Positions 31,399 to 39,478 of a stretch of DNA of 64,000 bases are shown piece after piece. A program made the position numbers and the translations under genes. The notes beneath the pieces are model-generated. The model saw only the letters and a list, made by a program, of their open reading frames with translations, did not search any database and was not told where the DNA came from. Position 1 is the first letter of the stretch. The number at the start of each line of letters is the position of its first letter. The DNA is from a virus, in the IMG/VR virus record IMGVR_UViG_3300044736_000016, positions 1-64,000 of that record, one strand, 5' to 3'.

Positions 31399-33519
31399 CT
31401 ATCCAGCCCTCCGCTGACCCTTCCAGTGCCTGATCAGGCGGCCCATCTCGGACTCGCTCACGTAGGCACCCTGCATCCGGCGCGTCTCGCCGTCGTCGTT
31501 CAGCCTGCAGAGCATGTCCCCACGGCCCGCCAGTTTCTCCGCTCCCATCTCATCGAGAATGACCCGCGAGTTCACCCCGCTCGAGACCCGGAAGGCGATG
31601 CGGCTGGGGAAGTTCGCCGTGATGTCTGCTGGGATGAGTTCCGCCGAGGGTCGCTGGGTTGCCGCGACAAGGTGGATCCCGGCCGCCCTGGCAAGCTGAG
31701 CCAGCCGCTGCAGGGCCTCCTCCACGTCATCCTTCGCCCGGAGCACAAGGTCGGCAAGCTCGTCGATCACCACCACGATGCGGGGCAGGGGCTCGGCCCT
31801 AGTGTTGTGCTGGGCGATGTTCTTTGACCCACTGCCGGCGAGGATTCGGTACCGCTTGTCCATCTCGTCGACCACCTCGCGGAGCGCCTCAACCGCCTCG
31901 TCAGCGTCGTTGACGATGGGCCGTAGCAGATGGGGGATGCCAGCGTACCCCTCCAACTCGACCACCTTGGGGTCGATGAGCACGATCCGTAGTTGATCCG
32001 GGGTGGACTGCAACAGGAGCGAGGCGAGCAGGACGTTGATGTACACGGACTTGCCGGAGTTCGTCGCCCCGCCGATCAGCAGATGCGGGGTGGTCGTCAG
32101 GTCGCCGACCGCGGACTGCCCGGAGAGGTCTGCGCCGAGGGCGATGGCCAGCCCGGTGCGGGCCACGATGCGGAAGGCCGGGGCCTGCACGAGGGACCGC
32201 AGGGTGACCAGCTGGGCGGACTTGTTCGGCACCTCGATGCCCACGGCGGCCTTGCCGGGGATCGGCGCCTGGATCCGGATGGTGGCCGCAAGGGCGAGGG
32301 ACAGGTCGGTCTGCCGCGTGGTGATGCGCCTGACCGACACGCCGGGGGCAGGCTGTAGGACGTACTGCGTGACCCGCGGGCTGGGGTTGACCTCGATCAC
32401 CCGACCCATGACGCCGAAGGATTCCAGCGTGGATTCGATCAGCGAGCGGGTGTTGGCGATCTCCGCTTCCTGCCGAACGCGGTCAGTCTTGCCCTCGTCT
32501 AGAAGGTCGATGGGCGGCAGGAGCCACTCTGAGTGCCCCGTCTCCAAATCTGGCAAGACCATGAGCGCGGTCTGTCCGGAGTCGCCAGCTGGATACTGCC
32601 CGTCATCCGTGGCGGGTTTTGGAGACTCCGATGGGCGCGGAGGGTTCGCCATGGCCTCTCGCATCGGGCCGGCCAGCCACGGCACGCCCTGCCAGTTGCG
32701 TCCAGCCTGAGCGGGAGCGTGCGTCTCGTCCTCCGCAGGCTCCTCCGTGTCGCCGCTCTCCTCGCCACGGATCCATCCCCACAGTCGCTCAGACCGTAGC
32801 CCACGCCGCATCCCGTCGCGCATCGCACCGGCCACCACCGGCACATCAAGGTCCACGGCTAGCACCAGGCCGAGGCACGTCAGGCCGACGAACAGCACCA
32901 CCGACCACCACGGCCCGACCCAGCCAGCTGCCGAATCCGCCAGCGAACCTCCGACCGACCCTGCCCCGCCCCGCGTCCACGGCACCAACGCGGTCAGCCC
33001 GAGCAGCCCCGGGATAGCGATGCCCACCCCCGCAGCCGAGGCGTGACCGTGCCCCAGCAGCAACCGAACTCCGACCAGCAGCAGACCGGCCACGAGCAGA
33101 GCATCCCCGACCACCCCCAGCCAGTCCGTGAGCATCGAGCCCTGCGGGATGAGCAGGAGCGGGATGGAGAGCAGCGCCGCGATGAGCGCCCCGACGCCGT
33201 GCAGGTTGCGCCGCTGGTCGTGGGTGACCTTGGGCGCCTTGGCGGTACGCCTTGCCGGTCGTCTGGTCCGGGTCGCCATCACGCCTCCTGCGGGAAGGTC
33301 GGGGAACTTGCGGCCGTGCTCTTTCTCATGGCACGGACGGCAGAGCACCATGAGGTTCGCACGCCTGCAGTCGTTCGGTCTGCGGTTCTTGTGGTGAGCC
33401 TGTAGCGCCCGATCCGTCTTGCACCGCTTGCATCTCTGGCCTCGGCGGAACTCGCGGCTGAGGTCGGGCCAGCACTCCGGGTAGTCGGTGCCGGGGTAGA
33501 CGCGGAACGTGGTAGCCAC
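31399..33519 (-). CDS. ftsK: HNH domain fused to FtsK/SpoIIIE DNA translocase
   Basis: 706 residues. Residues about 30-68 are an HNH/zinc domain (CKRCKTDRALQAHHKNRR, MVLCRPCHEKEH). Residues about 100-215 hold four TM helices. Residues about 350-700 are an FtsK motor: Walker A GGATNSGKSVY (about 480-490), Walker B VVVIDELADL (about 585), then LAATQRPS and FPSRIAFRV. No gamma DNA-binding domain is visible. ATG 33279, behind AGGAGG, starts an FtsK product without the HNH. Related one-protein pumps (TraB) drive conjugation of Streptomyces elements, so this is a strong candidate for DNA transfer or segregation. Confidence 0.88.
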   Translation of the reverse strand: MATTFRVYPGTDYPECWPDLSREFRRGQRCKRCKTDRALQAHHKNRRPNDCRRANLMVLCRPCHEKEHGRKFPDLPAGGVMATRTRRPARRTAKAPKVTHDQRRNLHGVGALIAALLSIPLLLIPQGSMLTDWLGVVGDALLVAGLLLVGVRLLLGHGHASAAGVGIAIPGLLGLTALVPWTRGGAGSVGGSLADSAAGWVGPWWSVVLFVGLTCLGLVLAVDLDVPVVAGAMRDGMRRGLRSERLWGWIRGEESGDTEEPAEDETHAPAQAGRNWQGVPWLAGPMREAMANPPRPSESPKPATDDGQYPAGDSGQTALMVLPDLETGHSEWLLPPIDLLDEGKTDRVRQEAEIANTRSLIESTLESFGVMGRVIEVNPSPRVTQYVLQPAPGVSVRRITTRQTDLSLALAATIRIQAPIPGKAAVGIEVPNKSAQLVTLRSLVQAPAFRIVARTGLAIALGADLSGQSAVGDLTTTPHLLIGGATNSGKSVYINVLLASLLLQSTPDQLRIVLIDPKVVELEGYAGIPHLLRPIVNDADEAVEALREVVDEMDKRYRILAGSGSKNIAQHNTRAEPLPRIVVVIDELADLVLRAKDDVEEALQRLAQLARAAGIHLVAATQRPSAELIPADITANFPSRIAFRVSSGVNSRVILDEMGAEKLAGRGDMLCRLNDDGETRRMQGAYVSESEMGRLIRHWKGQRRAG

Positions 33520-33520
33520 A

Positions 33521-33766
33521 TCACGACGCCTTGGTGTTCCTGAGCACGCGCAGCGCCTGCTTGAGCGGTTCCGCTAATGGGTGCATATCAGAGAAGGTGG
33601 TGGTGGTGGCGACTGCCTCGGCTAGGTCCAGCAGTGCCCGCCGCAGGTCGTCCACCTCGCTCTGCTTAGTGAGGTGGACGCGACACCACTGGCAGACCGG
33701 CTTCTCATGGACAAGCCGCGCTGGCTGCCTGCCGCAGAATACGCACGGACTGCCCGTGGCCATCAC
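33521..33766 (-). CDS. Small zinc-finger protein
   Basis: 81 residues with SPCVFCGRQPARLVHEKPVC and CQWCRVH: a treble-clef-like CxxC...CxxC pair resembling the HNH knuckles of the next gene, then a helical C-terminus. TGATG-type junction with the HNH-FtsK gene. Confidence 0.6.
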   Translation of the reverse strand: MMATGSPCVFCGRQPARLVHEKPVCQWCRVHLTKQSEVDDLRRALLDLAEAVATTTTFSDMHPLAEPLKQALRVLRNTKAS

Positions 33767-34062
33767 TCGCCCTCGGCAGCCTTGCGGGCTACGTCGTACG
33801 CCGCCAGCGCGTCTCGCAGCACAGGGTCATGGTCGGCGTGGGCGCGAGCCGCGGTGACGACGGGTTGCAGGATGCTCACCAGAGGGCGCAAGCGGTCAGC
33901 AACCGCCATCCCCGTCGCCTCAGCCGAGGTCACCATGATCGCGGTGAACTCCTCTGCCGTCGCGATACTGGCCTGTGGATCGACCGAGTAGACCCAAGCG
34001 GTCACCATGCCGCGGATCTTCGCGATCTCTGCGTCTGGGATCTTGATCTGGTCCACGGTCAC
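33763..34062 (-). CDS. Hypothetical helical protein
   Basis: 99 residues, helical, Ala-rich (TAARAHADHDPVLRDALAAY). ATGA overlaps both sides. Unrecognised. Confidence 0.55.
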   Translation of the reverse strand: MTVDQIKIPDAEIAKIRGMVTAWVYSVDPQASIATAEEFTAIMVTSAEATGMAVADRLRPLVSILQPVVTAARAHADHDPVLRDALAAYDVARKAAEGE

Positions 34063-34460
34063 CTATCCTCAGGTGCCAGCGCGGATCCGGTCGGCCGCTC
34101 GTACTCGTCGGCCAGCAGCGTGGTCAGAGCGTCGATGGCAGGGACTAGACCACTCGGCGGCGGGAGGTATCCGAGTGCCAGCCGCTTCTCACGTTCCTTC
34201 CGTGCCGCTCGCATCTCGGGATTGGACCACACGCGATTCACGGCCTCAGCGGCGTCGAGAAGGCCATCACGCTGACGCCGCAACTCGCCCACAGTCCGCG
34301 CCGCTGCGTCCGCCTCTGCCTCCATCGCCGTGAGCCTAGCCTCCAACTCCGCGACCAGTTCCATCAGCCGTGCGTTTTCTGCCATCCCCGCCACGGTCCG
34401 ATCATGGACGATGTTGGACTGCTCGGCCATGTCGGCGGCGATCTCGTTGAGGTCACGCAT
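34059..34460 (-). CDS. Coiled-coil protein
   Basis: 133 residues. A coiled coil spans about 25-80 (LMELVAELEARLTAMEAEAD). ATG 34460 gives an 8-base overlap with the previous gene, as at the next two junctions. Confidence 0.6.
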   Translation of the reverse strand: MRDLNEIAADMAEQSNIVHDRTVAGMAENARLMELVAELEARLTAMEAEADAAARTVGELRRQRDGLLDAAEAVNRVWSNPEMRAARKEREKRLALGYLPPPSGLVPAIDALTTLLADEYERPTGSALAPEDR

Positions 34461-34788
34461 CGCCCATTTCCGCAAGGGTAGTGTCGACGTCGTCCACGAG
34501 TTTGGTGATCGACTTCGCCCAGTCGTCGGTCGGCGGGGCCACTTCGGTGTACCCACTGAGCACCAGCGCGGCCTCGCGTAATAGCGCTCGCCATCCCGCC
34601 TCCCGCTGCAGGATGTACCGAGCCAGTACCCGGTCGTACTCCTTCGTGTGCTCCTGGAGGGCTGCGTAGTCGTCAGGGTGACGGACCGCGTCGTCCCCTA
34701 CGCCAGCCTGCCGCCTCGCCTCGTCCTGATAGATGGCGTGAATCTTGGCGCTCAGCCTCTCCACGGCCTCGGGGTCGAAGTCAGCCAT
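34453..34788 (-). CDS. Hypothetical helical protein
   Basis: 111 residues, helical and acidic (PEAVERLSAKIHAIYQDEAR; WAKSITKLVDDVDTTLAEMG). Eight-base overlaps at both ends. Unrecognised. Confidence 0.55.
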   Translation of the reverse strand: MADFDPEAVERLSAKIHAIYQDEARRQAGVGDDAVRHPDDYAALQEHTKEYDRVLARYILQREAGWRALLREAALVLSGYTEVAPPTDDWAKSITKLVDDVDTTLAEMGDA

Positions 34789-35077
34789 CGCCGAATGCCT
34801 CCGCTGTCTTCTCTGTGGTGGTTGGTGGCGGCGTCCAGCCTTGGGCGACCAACTCGTGCACCAGATCGTCGTGGATGTCGTGTTTTCCAATAGCCCGGAT
34901 GCGTCCGTTGGCCTCTCCGGTGTAACTGGTGATCGCCACCCAGCGACGGGAAAAGGGCTGAAGGCGGATGAGGATGGGGTGCTGGCGATGACAGCCTGCC
35001 TCGTTGCAGCAGCGGTTCCGAGGCTGCGGCGCTCTCATCGGGTGAGCCTCGTGGAGCCGTTCGGTCTCCTCAGCCAT
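34781..35077 (-). CDS. Hypothetical Cys/His-containing protein
   Basis: 98 residues with NRCCNEAGCHRQHP, a compact Cys/His cluster, followed by a small beta domain (RRWVAITSYTGEANGRIRAI). Unrecognised. Confidence 0.55.
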   Translation of the reverse strand: MAEETERLHEAHPMRAPQPRNRCCNEAGCHRQHPILIRLQPFSRRWVAITSYTGEANGRIRAIGKHDIHDDLVHELVAQGWTPPPTTTEKTAEAFGDG

Positions 35078-35456
35078 GGTCTAACGCCTCCACGAGCCGA
35101 TCTAGTGCAGCCTTGCAATCGCGCAGGTTCTGGCCCTGTTTCATGGTGATGTAGCAGAGCCCGAAGTCCTCGGCGCGTCCACTCCACAGCCGTGCTACCT
35201 CTCGCGCCGCGGTGATGGCTGCTACCTCCTGCTGTGCCTTGGGCCTCCAGTCCTCGCGAAGCTGGGCTATCACCGCACGGAGACGCGTGATCTCGGCCTC
35301 CAACTCCGCGATCTGGGCCAGCCTCTCTCGTTCGATCGCCATGCACCATTGGTCGGAGTGCTCACGTACACCATGGCAAGTGTCATCGCCAGTACCGGTT
35401 GGCAGTAGTGGGCGGCATCCGTCGCAGTGAATGCTCCTAGTCGGCTCGTCGGTCAT
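35070..35456 (-). CDS. Coiled-coil protein with zinc-binding N-terminus
   Basis: 128 residues: IHCDGCRPLL, DDTCHGVREHSDQWC, then a coiled coil (LAQIAELEAEITRLRAVIAQ). ATG 35456 has GAGGAGGAGG just upstream, so it is the first gene of the operon that leads into the HNH-FtsK gene. Confidence 0.65.
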   Translation of the reverse strand: MTDEPTRSIHCDGCRPLLPTGTGDDTCHGVREHSDQWCMAIERERLAQIAELEAEITRLRAVIAQLREDWRPKAQQEVAAITAAREVARLWSGRAEDFGLCYITMKQGQNLRDCKAALDRLVEALDHG

Positions 35457-35498
35457 CGGTCCTCCTCCTCTGGTCGGCAACGAAGATGTGACGTGGTG

Positions 35499-35527
35499 TT
35501 GCATGTAAGGCAGGTTACGCGTATACT
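35499..35527 (+). promoter_or_regulatory. Leaderless promoter with operator
   Basis: TTGCAT (35499-35504), 17-base spacer, TATACT (35522-35527), then 6 bases to ATG 35534. GTAAGGCAGGTTAC (35505-35518) is a small inverted repeat inside the spacer. Confidence 0.65.
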
Positions 35528-35533
35528 ACTGGC

Positions 35534-35731
35534 ATGGACACCACGCCACGGAGCACCGAGATGATCCTCTTCGAGTACACCTGCGCCGACTGCACTCGCG
35601 GCGGTAGGGGCTGGGTCACGGTGGATGCCCTTGTCGATCACTTCCAGAACGATCATGCGGATCTCTGGACCCCCGAGACCATCGCAGCCGAGGTCGCCGA
35701 GCAGACCGCCATGAAGGAGGCCGTCGCATGA
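35534..35731 (+). CDS. C2H2-type zinc-finger protein, leaderless mRNA
   Basis: 65 residues: EYTCADCTRGGRGWVTVDAL then VDHFQNDHADLW, a CxxC...HxxxxH finger. Acidic helical tail. Paralogous in layout to the next gene. ATGA overlap downstream. Confidence 0.65.
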   Translation: MDTTPRSTEMILFEYTCADCTRGGRGWVTVDALVDHFQNDHADLWTPETIAAEVAEQTAMKEAVA

Positions 35732-36015
35732 GCGTCAACCGCCCCGATCCGCCCGCCAACCCCAACCCGCACTATCTGTGCGTCTACTGCGAGAGTCTGT
35801 TCGATATCCCCGTCGACCTCTGGGTGCACAGCCTTGCTGAGCATGCAGCAGAGTGGACCGACCTTGCCGAACTCGCCGAGGAGATCGCTGACCAAGGGCG
35901 AGAGTACACATGGGCCGAGGAGATAGATCGTCGCGGTGCCATCCTGCACGCAATCCGCCTGCACTACGGTCACATCCCCGACGCGAGCGTCGTGCTCGCC
36001 GATTGGCCTCGCTGA
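35728..36015 (+). CDS. C2H2-type zinc-finger protein
   Basis: 95 residues: YLCVYCESLFDIPVDLWVHS then LAEHAAEW, the same CxxC...HxxxxH finger as its neighbour, followed by an acidic helix (LAELAEEIADQGREYTWAEE). The pair may have arisen by duplication. Confidence 0.65.
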   Translation: MSVNRPDPPANPNPHYLCVYCESLFDIPVDLWVHSLAEHAAEWTDLAELAEEIADQGREYTWAEEIDRRGAILHAIRLHYGHIPDASVVLADWPR

Positions 36016-36219
36016 ATGCCCCGCCCGCGCACCCGCCAAACCGTCATCGCGCTCTACGGCCCCGGCCTCAAACTGTGCCCTGTGTGCGGGCTCTACTTCG
36101 CCCCACCGCCTGCCGAGCCCGGTCATCGTCGCCGTTGGGCTGACCGTACGTACTGCTCCGCTGGCTGCCGGACGTCCGCTGCCCGGACTCGCAAGAACGC
36201 TGAGGCTGAGGCTGGCTGA
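36016..36219 (+). CDS. Treble-clef-like zinc protein
   Basis: 67 residues: LCPVCGLYFAPPPAEPGHRR then TYCSAGCRTSAARTRKN. The CxxC...CSxxCR pattern also occurs in the genes at 58697 and 61469. Starts directly after the previous stop. Confidence 0.6.
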   Translation: MPRPRTRQTVIALYGPGLKLCPVCGLYFAPPPAEPGHRRRWADRTYCSAGCRTSAARTRKNAEAEAG

Positions 36220-36246
36220 CCGCGTCACTCCGTCTCCTCCTCGGCG

Positions 36247-36267
36247 CAGTATCCAGTCTGGAGACTG
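36247..36267. repeat. Palindrome at convergent gene ends (CAGTATCC family)
   Basis: CAGTATCCAG and CTGGAGACTG face each other around one T, with a single mismatch, between the plus stop at 36219 and the minus stop at 36272. Possible two-way terminator. Confidence 0.6.
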
Positions 36268-36271
36268 ACGC

Positions 36272-36805
36272 TCACGACGCCTCATCCACGTCGCGATCAG
36301 CCTCGCAGTCTCCGACAGGTGCTGGCGGCACAACCGAAGGCGACGGCAGGGTTGCCTGTCTGATGATCGCCATCACCGTCTCGGTGGCCTCCGCGTACTT
36401 GGAGCCGCGGCTGCGGTTCACCCCGTACACCTGCTCCACGATGAACGGCACGGTGGCTCCGCTGTGGACTAGTTCGATGACCTGCCGATTGACGCTCTCC
36501 GCGATCTCAGGGGCGATCACGGTATTGGTGTCGTGCAGCATCCGAACCTCCGGCCTGCGTAGTGGCTCATTCATGGCCGATGGAGTGATGTCCGTGCCCC
36601 AGTCGAACCCGAAGCTAGCCATCGGCGGAGCCGCCAGATACGCGATGAGTCTGCGCATCGTATCCGGCTCGTCGCGAACGAAGCCAAGGGCACAGTTGCA
36701 GGCATTGCAGATCAGTCCACGTATCTTCCCAGTTTCGTGGTCGTGGTCTACGACCAGTTTCCGGTACTGGGTGCATCCGATGCAGGTGCCGAAGACATTG
36801 CTCAT
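36272..36805 (-). CDS. Recombination endonuclease VII with extra C-terminal module
   Basis: 177 residues. TCIGCTQYRKLVVDHDHETG followed by GLICNACNCALGFVRDEP is the zinc-binding, catalytic core of the T4 endonuclease VII family, which resolves branched DNA before packaging. A second domain (about 105-155: SGATVPFIVEQVYGVNRSRG, then AEATETVMAIIRQA) matches the C-terminus of the ATPase encoded by the next gene upstream, with which it overlaps by ATGA. Confidence 0.85.
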   Translation of the reverse strand: MSNVFGTCIGCTQYRKLVVDHDHETGKIRGLICNACNCALGFVRDEPDTMRRLIAYLAAPPMASFGFDWGTDITPSAMNEPLRRPEVRMLHDTNTVIAPEIAESVNRQVIELVHSGATVPFIVEQVYGVNRSRGSKYAEATETVMAIIRQATLPSPSVVPPAPVGDCEADRDVDEAS

Positions 36806-38469
36806 AGGTCATCCTCTCTCGGTTCGTCTTCCATCGGCAGAATGGTCAGCGCAGGCACCGCCTCAGCGCTCGGCGGACGAGGGATCGCACTACGGATCAC
36901 CTCGCTCACCTCGGCGCACGCCGTCACGTATGGTCGCCCGCCCCCCGGCTTGATCCCGTAGATGTCGAGCACGATCTCGGGGACGAGAGACCCTCCGAGG
37001 AACAGTTCCATCACCCGACCCTCCAACACGCGCGCGCGCGAGGGCTCCTCTGTTCCGTATTCGGATGGGGTCGGTCCGGAACAGATCGCGAGCGGCTGGG
37101 AACGGCTCGGGAACAGGGCGGGAACAGTCTGCGGAACAGGCCCGACCGTCAGCCGTGGGCCGTTCGAGGCCAGCATCCGACCCGCCAGAGCGATGGCCTC
37201 GTCGTCCACGCGAGGCACCCAGAGCCGATGCGTTTCGCCCGTCGTCGGTATCACGTAGCACTCGCCTTGGGCCAGCCGCAGGGTGTCGTTCGGCACGCCG
37301 GGAACGAGCATCCGCGCCTCGTCTGGACGCATGCGGTGGATGAAGGCGGCGGCGAGTTGGTTGCGGAACGGGCCGGATTCCCGCTTGCTCCACGTCTGCG
37401 AGATGAACAGCCCGTTGACCATCACCTTGCGTCCCTCGCGGGTGATCGTTCCGGCGTGCTCCGCGATCTCTCCGGTGGTGTCCTCGCCGATGACGCGCCT
37501 CCACTCGTCCACGATTGTGAGCTCGGGCTGACCGTCTTCGATGCCGAGCTTGATGCGCCGCTCGATCTCCTCCACGGTCTCGCGCATGGCGAGCAGGATG
37601 TCCTCGTGGTCGAGGGCGATCGGTCGGATGAACGCGGCCTCGAGCGGGCGAAGGCGACCCGTCAGGCTTTTGGCGCTGATCCGTCCGTGGCCGTCGCAGA
37701 GGCGCAGGCCGGTGCCGATCAGGGCGGCTTGGATGCACAGCCATTCCGCGTCGCGAGACTTGCCAGAGCCCTGATGCCCACCCATCCCGGCCGAGTAGAG
37801 ACCAGCGAACATGTCGCCATCCTCGGTCGGCTCGGAGCGGACTAGGGAACTCGTCGCGGGATCCCAGCCGAGGGCGAGGAGTTGGCCGGGGCCGACCTCG
37901 CGGCGCCGGATGAGTTCGGTCAGCGTCGGCACCTTGACGTCGGCGGGGTTGGTGATGACCACCTCGGGCTCAGCGACGGGGCTGGCGATTCGGCGAGAAT
38001 CGTGGACCGCGTAGTGCTGTAGGCCAGCAGGCAGGGCTGGATTCGTCGCTAGCAGGTTGCGGGTCTGCATGGCGCCAGAGTTGATGGCGATTCGCAGTTC
38101 TGGCGTCAGCCCCTGATACGCCACCGCCCCGGTGAGCCTGTCCGGCATGTCACGCTTGCGCCAGAAGTGCCACCCGAGCGCAGCCGGAGATCCGACCGCT
38201 CCCACGAACACCGCAAACAGCACGCCGTCCTCTACCAACCGCAGCCACGTCGTCGGCCGGTCGAAGTGCCACTCGCTGTCTAGCTTGGCGTTTACGGCGT
38301 CGATCTTGGCCTGCCGTTGCTCTTGGCTGAGCCGAAGGTCGGTCTCGATGCGAACCTGCTCTTGTGTCGGGCCGGGGGTGGTGATCGCAGACCAGCAGAA
38401 GCCAATGCCGCATGCGCAGAACCCGGCAGCTGCGAGAGAACCGGCCCAGCGGACGTGCGAGTGGCTCAC
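36802..38469 (-). CDS. FtsK/HerA-like membrane ATPase
   Basis: 555 residues. Two TM helices (about 7-30 and 78-100) precede a P-loop motor: GMGGHQGSGKSRDAEW (about 225-240) is Walker A, LTIVDEWRR (about 320) Walker B, GLFISQTWSKRE the sensor region. The last 90 residues hold the module shared with the endonuclease gene (LVPEIVLDIYGIKPGGGRPY). GTG 38469 is chosen because it overlaps the previous stop (GTGA) and directly precedes TM1. Such proteins are typical of actinobacterial plasmids and integrative elements; DNA transfer is the likely role. Confidence 0.8.
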   Translation of the reverse strand: MSHSHVRWAGSLAAAGFCACGIGFCWSAITTPGPTQEQVRIETDLRLSQEQRQAKIDAVNAKLDSEWHFDRPTTWLRLVEDGVLFAVFVGAVGSPAALGWHFWRKRDMPDRLTGAVAYQGLTPELRIAINSGAMQTRNLLATNPALPAGLQHYAVHDSRRIASPVAEPEVVITNPADVKVPTLTELIRRREVGPGQLLALGWDPATSSLVRSEPTEDGDMFAGLYSAGMGGHQGSGKSRDAEWLCIQAALIGTGLRLCDGHGRISAKSLTGRLRPLEAAFIRPIALDHEDILLAMRETVEEIERRIKLGIEDGQPELTIVDEWRRVIGEDTTGEIAEHAGTITREGRKVMVNGLFISQTWSKRESGPFRNQLAAAFIHRMRPDEARMLVPGVPNDTLRLAQGECYVIPTTGETHRLWVPRVDDEAIALAGRMLASNGPRLTVGPVPQTVPALFPSRSQPLAICSGPTPSEYGTEEPSRARVLEGRVMELFLGGSLVPEIVLDIYGIKPGGGRPYVTACAEVSEVIRSAIPRPPSAEAVPALTILPMEDEPREDDL

Positions 38470-38762
38470 GAAGCAGCCTCGTCCCGACCGCCTCGGAGAG
38501 CGTGCATCCGGGACGCCGGGAGGCTCAGCGACGTCTCCTGCCGGGGGATGCGGTAGACGTCTGGACGGTGGACGATCACGCCGCGGACTGGCTGAGGCGC
38601 AGGGCTGGAGGCCGCGGACTGGATACGGACGAGCGCCCGCACGAACCAGAGCAGGAACAGCGGCACGGCGACGACGGCCACGAGCGTCTGGTACAGCGGC
38701 ACGTGCATGCCCAGATCGAAGGCCACAGCAGCGACGACGAGCAGGGCGGCAGCGGGGATCAT
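38466..38762 (-). CDS. Two-TM membrane protein
   Basis: 98 residues: IPAAALLVVAAVAFDLGMHV and QTLVAVVAVPLFLLWFVRAL are TM helices; the cytoplasmic tail is basic and Pro-rich. Small membrane genes next to an FtsK-like ATPase recall the Spd spread proteins of Streptomyces plasmids; this is analogy, not homology shown. Confidence 0.65.
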   Translation of the reverse strand: MIPAAALLVVAAVAFDLGMHVPLYQTLVAVVAVPLFLLWFVRALVRIQSAASSPAPQPVRGVIVHRPDVYRIPRQETSLSLPASRMHALRGGRDEAAS

Positions 38763-38992
38763 TCGTCTCCCTCCTCGGCGTTCGCTGCATCTGCACGGAT
38801 CTCCTCCAGCACCTCGTCCGGGTGGCGCATACCCACCCGGACGCAGGCGCGGATCACCCGCGAGAGCGAGTAGAGCTTTGAGGGCACTGCAACGACGGTC
38901 TGGTACAAGGCGTGGGCTCGGTCCCCCATCTCGCGGAGCCAGTCCCGCTCAGCGTGGGTAAAGTAGCCATGCAGCCCGATGTGCTTGCGCAC
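38759..38992 (-). CDS. Hypothetical helical protein
   Basis: 77 residues from GTG 38992 (GAGG 8 bases upstream). HAERDWLREMGDRAHALYQT and VIRACVRVGMRHPDEVLEEI are helices; acidic end. ATGA overlap with the membrane protein gene. Confidence 0.55.
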   Translation of the reverse strand: MRKHIGLHGYFTHAERDWLREMGDRAHALYQTVVAVPSKLYSLSRVIRACVRVGMRHPDEVLEEIRADAANAEEGDE

Positions 38993-39006
38993 CCGCTGTG
39001 CCTCGC

Positions 39007-39237
39007 TCAGTAGCTCGCGGTGAGGCGGTAGCGGGCCGGGGTGCCGTTGCCGTCGCCCGGGACGTGGTCGATGCGGACGAGCGTTGCCGCACCTCCCTTG
39101 CTGGTGCGGGCGCGCAGCCGTCCGATCCGCTCGTGCAGGTCGACCAGCGGCATCTCCCCGCCGATGGTGATGGCGACGTCTCGGTGCTCCTCCTCCGTGA
39201 ACTCTGCGTCGAGGGTGGCCTTGGGGGTCTTCGCCAT
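39007..39237 (-). CDS. Hypothetical protein
   Basis: 76 residues, probably beta-rich (DVAITIGGEMPLVDLHERIG; AATLVRIDHVPGDGNGTPAR). First gene of the leftward ATPase operon; TATAGT about 45 bases upstream of the ATG may be its -10 box. Unrecognised. Confidence 0.65.
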   Translation of the reverse strand: MAKTPKATLDAEFTEEEHRDVAITIGGEMPLVDLHERIGRLRARTSKGGAATLVRIDHVPGDGNGTPARYRLTASY

Positions 39238-39318
39238 GGTTGGGTCTCCGTGGTGGTGGTTGATGCTGCGGACTATACAGGGTCATGAGGCCGTGAGGCT
39301 ACGGGGTCGGACCATCAT

Positions 39319-39332
39319 GGCATTCCGATGCC
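39319..39332. promoter_or_regulatory. Isolated GGCAT operator
   Basis: GGCATTCCGATGCC matches the operator family of 18238, 21084 and 28859, about 80 bases upstream of the gene at 39237, but no TATCGT follows it in either direction. Confidence 0.5.
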
Positions 39333-39440
39333 TCGGGCGCGCCTGTACGGGCGTGGTGCGGGCTACGTGCGTGCGTGCGAGGATCGCGGGTCAGATGCGA
39401 GGAGCAGAGCAACACCAGAGACCACGGGTTTGCTCACGAC

Positions 39441-39471
39441 TTGCACATCACCACTGCGCATGGTGTATCTT
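39441..39471 (+). promoter_or_regulatory. Leaderless promoter with operator
   Basis: TTGCAC (39441-39446) and TATCTT (39466-39471) flank CACCACTGCGCATGGTG (39449-39465), an imperfect palindrome. GTG 39479 starts 7 bases after the -10 box. The 19-base spacer is longer than usual. Confidence 0.5.
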
Positions 39472-39478
39472 TCGCAGC

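Noticed and set aside
35457-35533. Leaderless start for the minus gene at ATG 35504
   Set aside because: ATG 35456 has a very strong GAGGAGGAGG site; the extra 16 residues are not needed.
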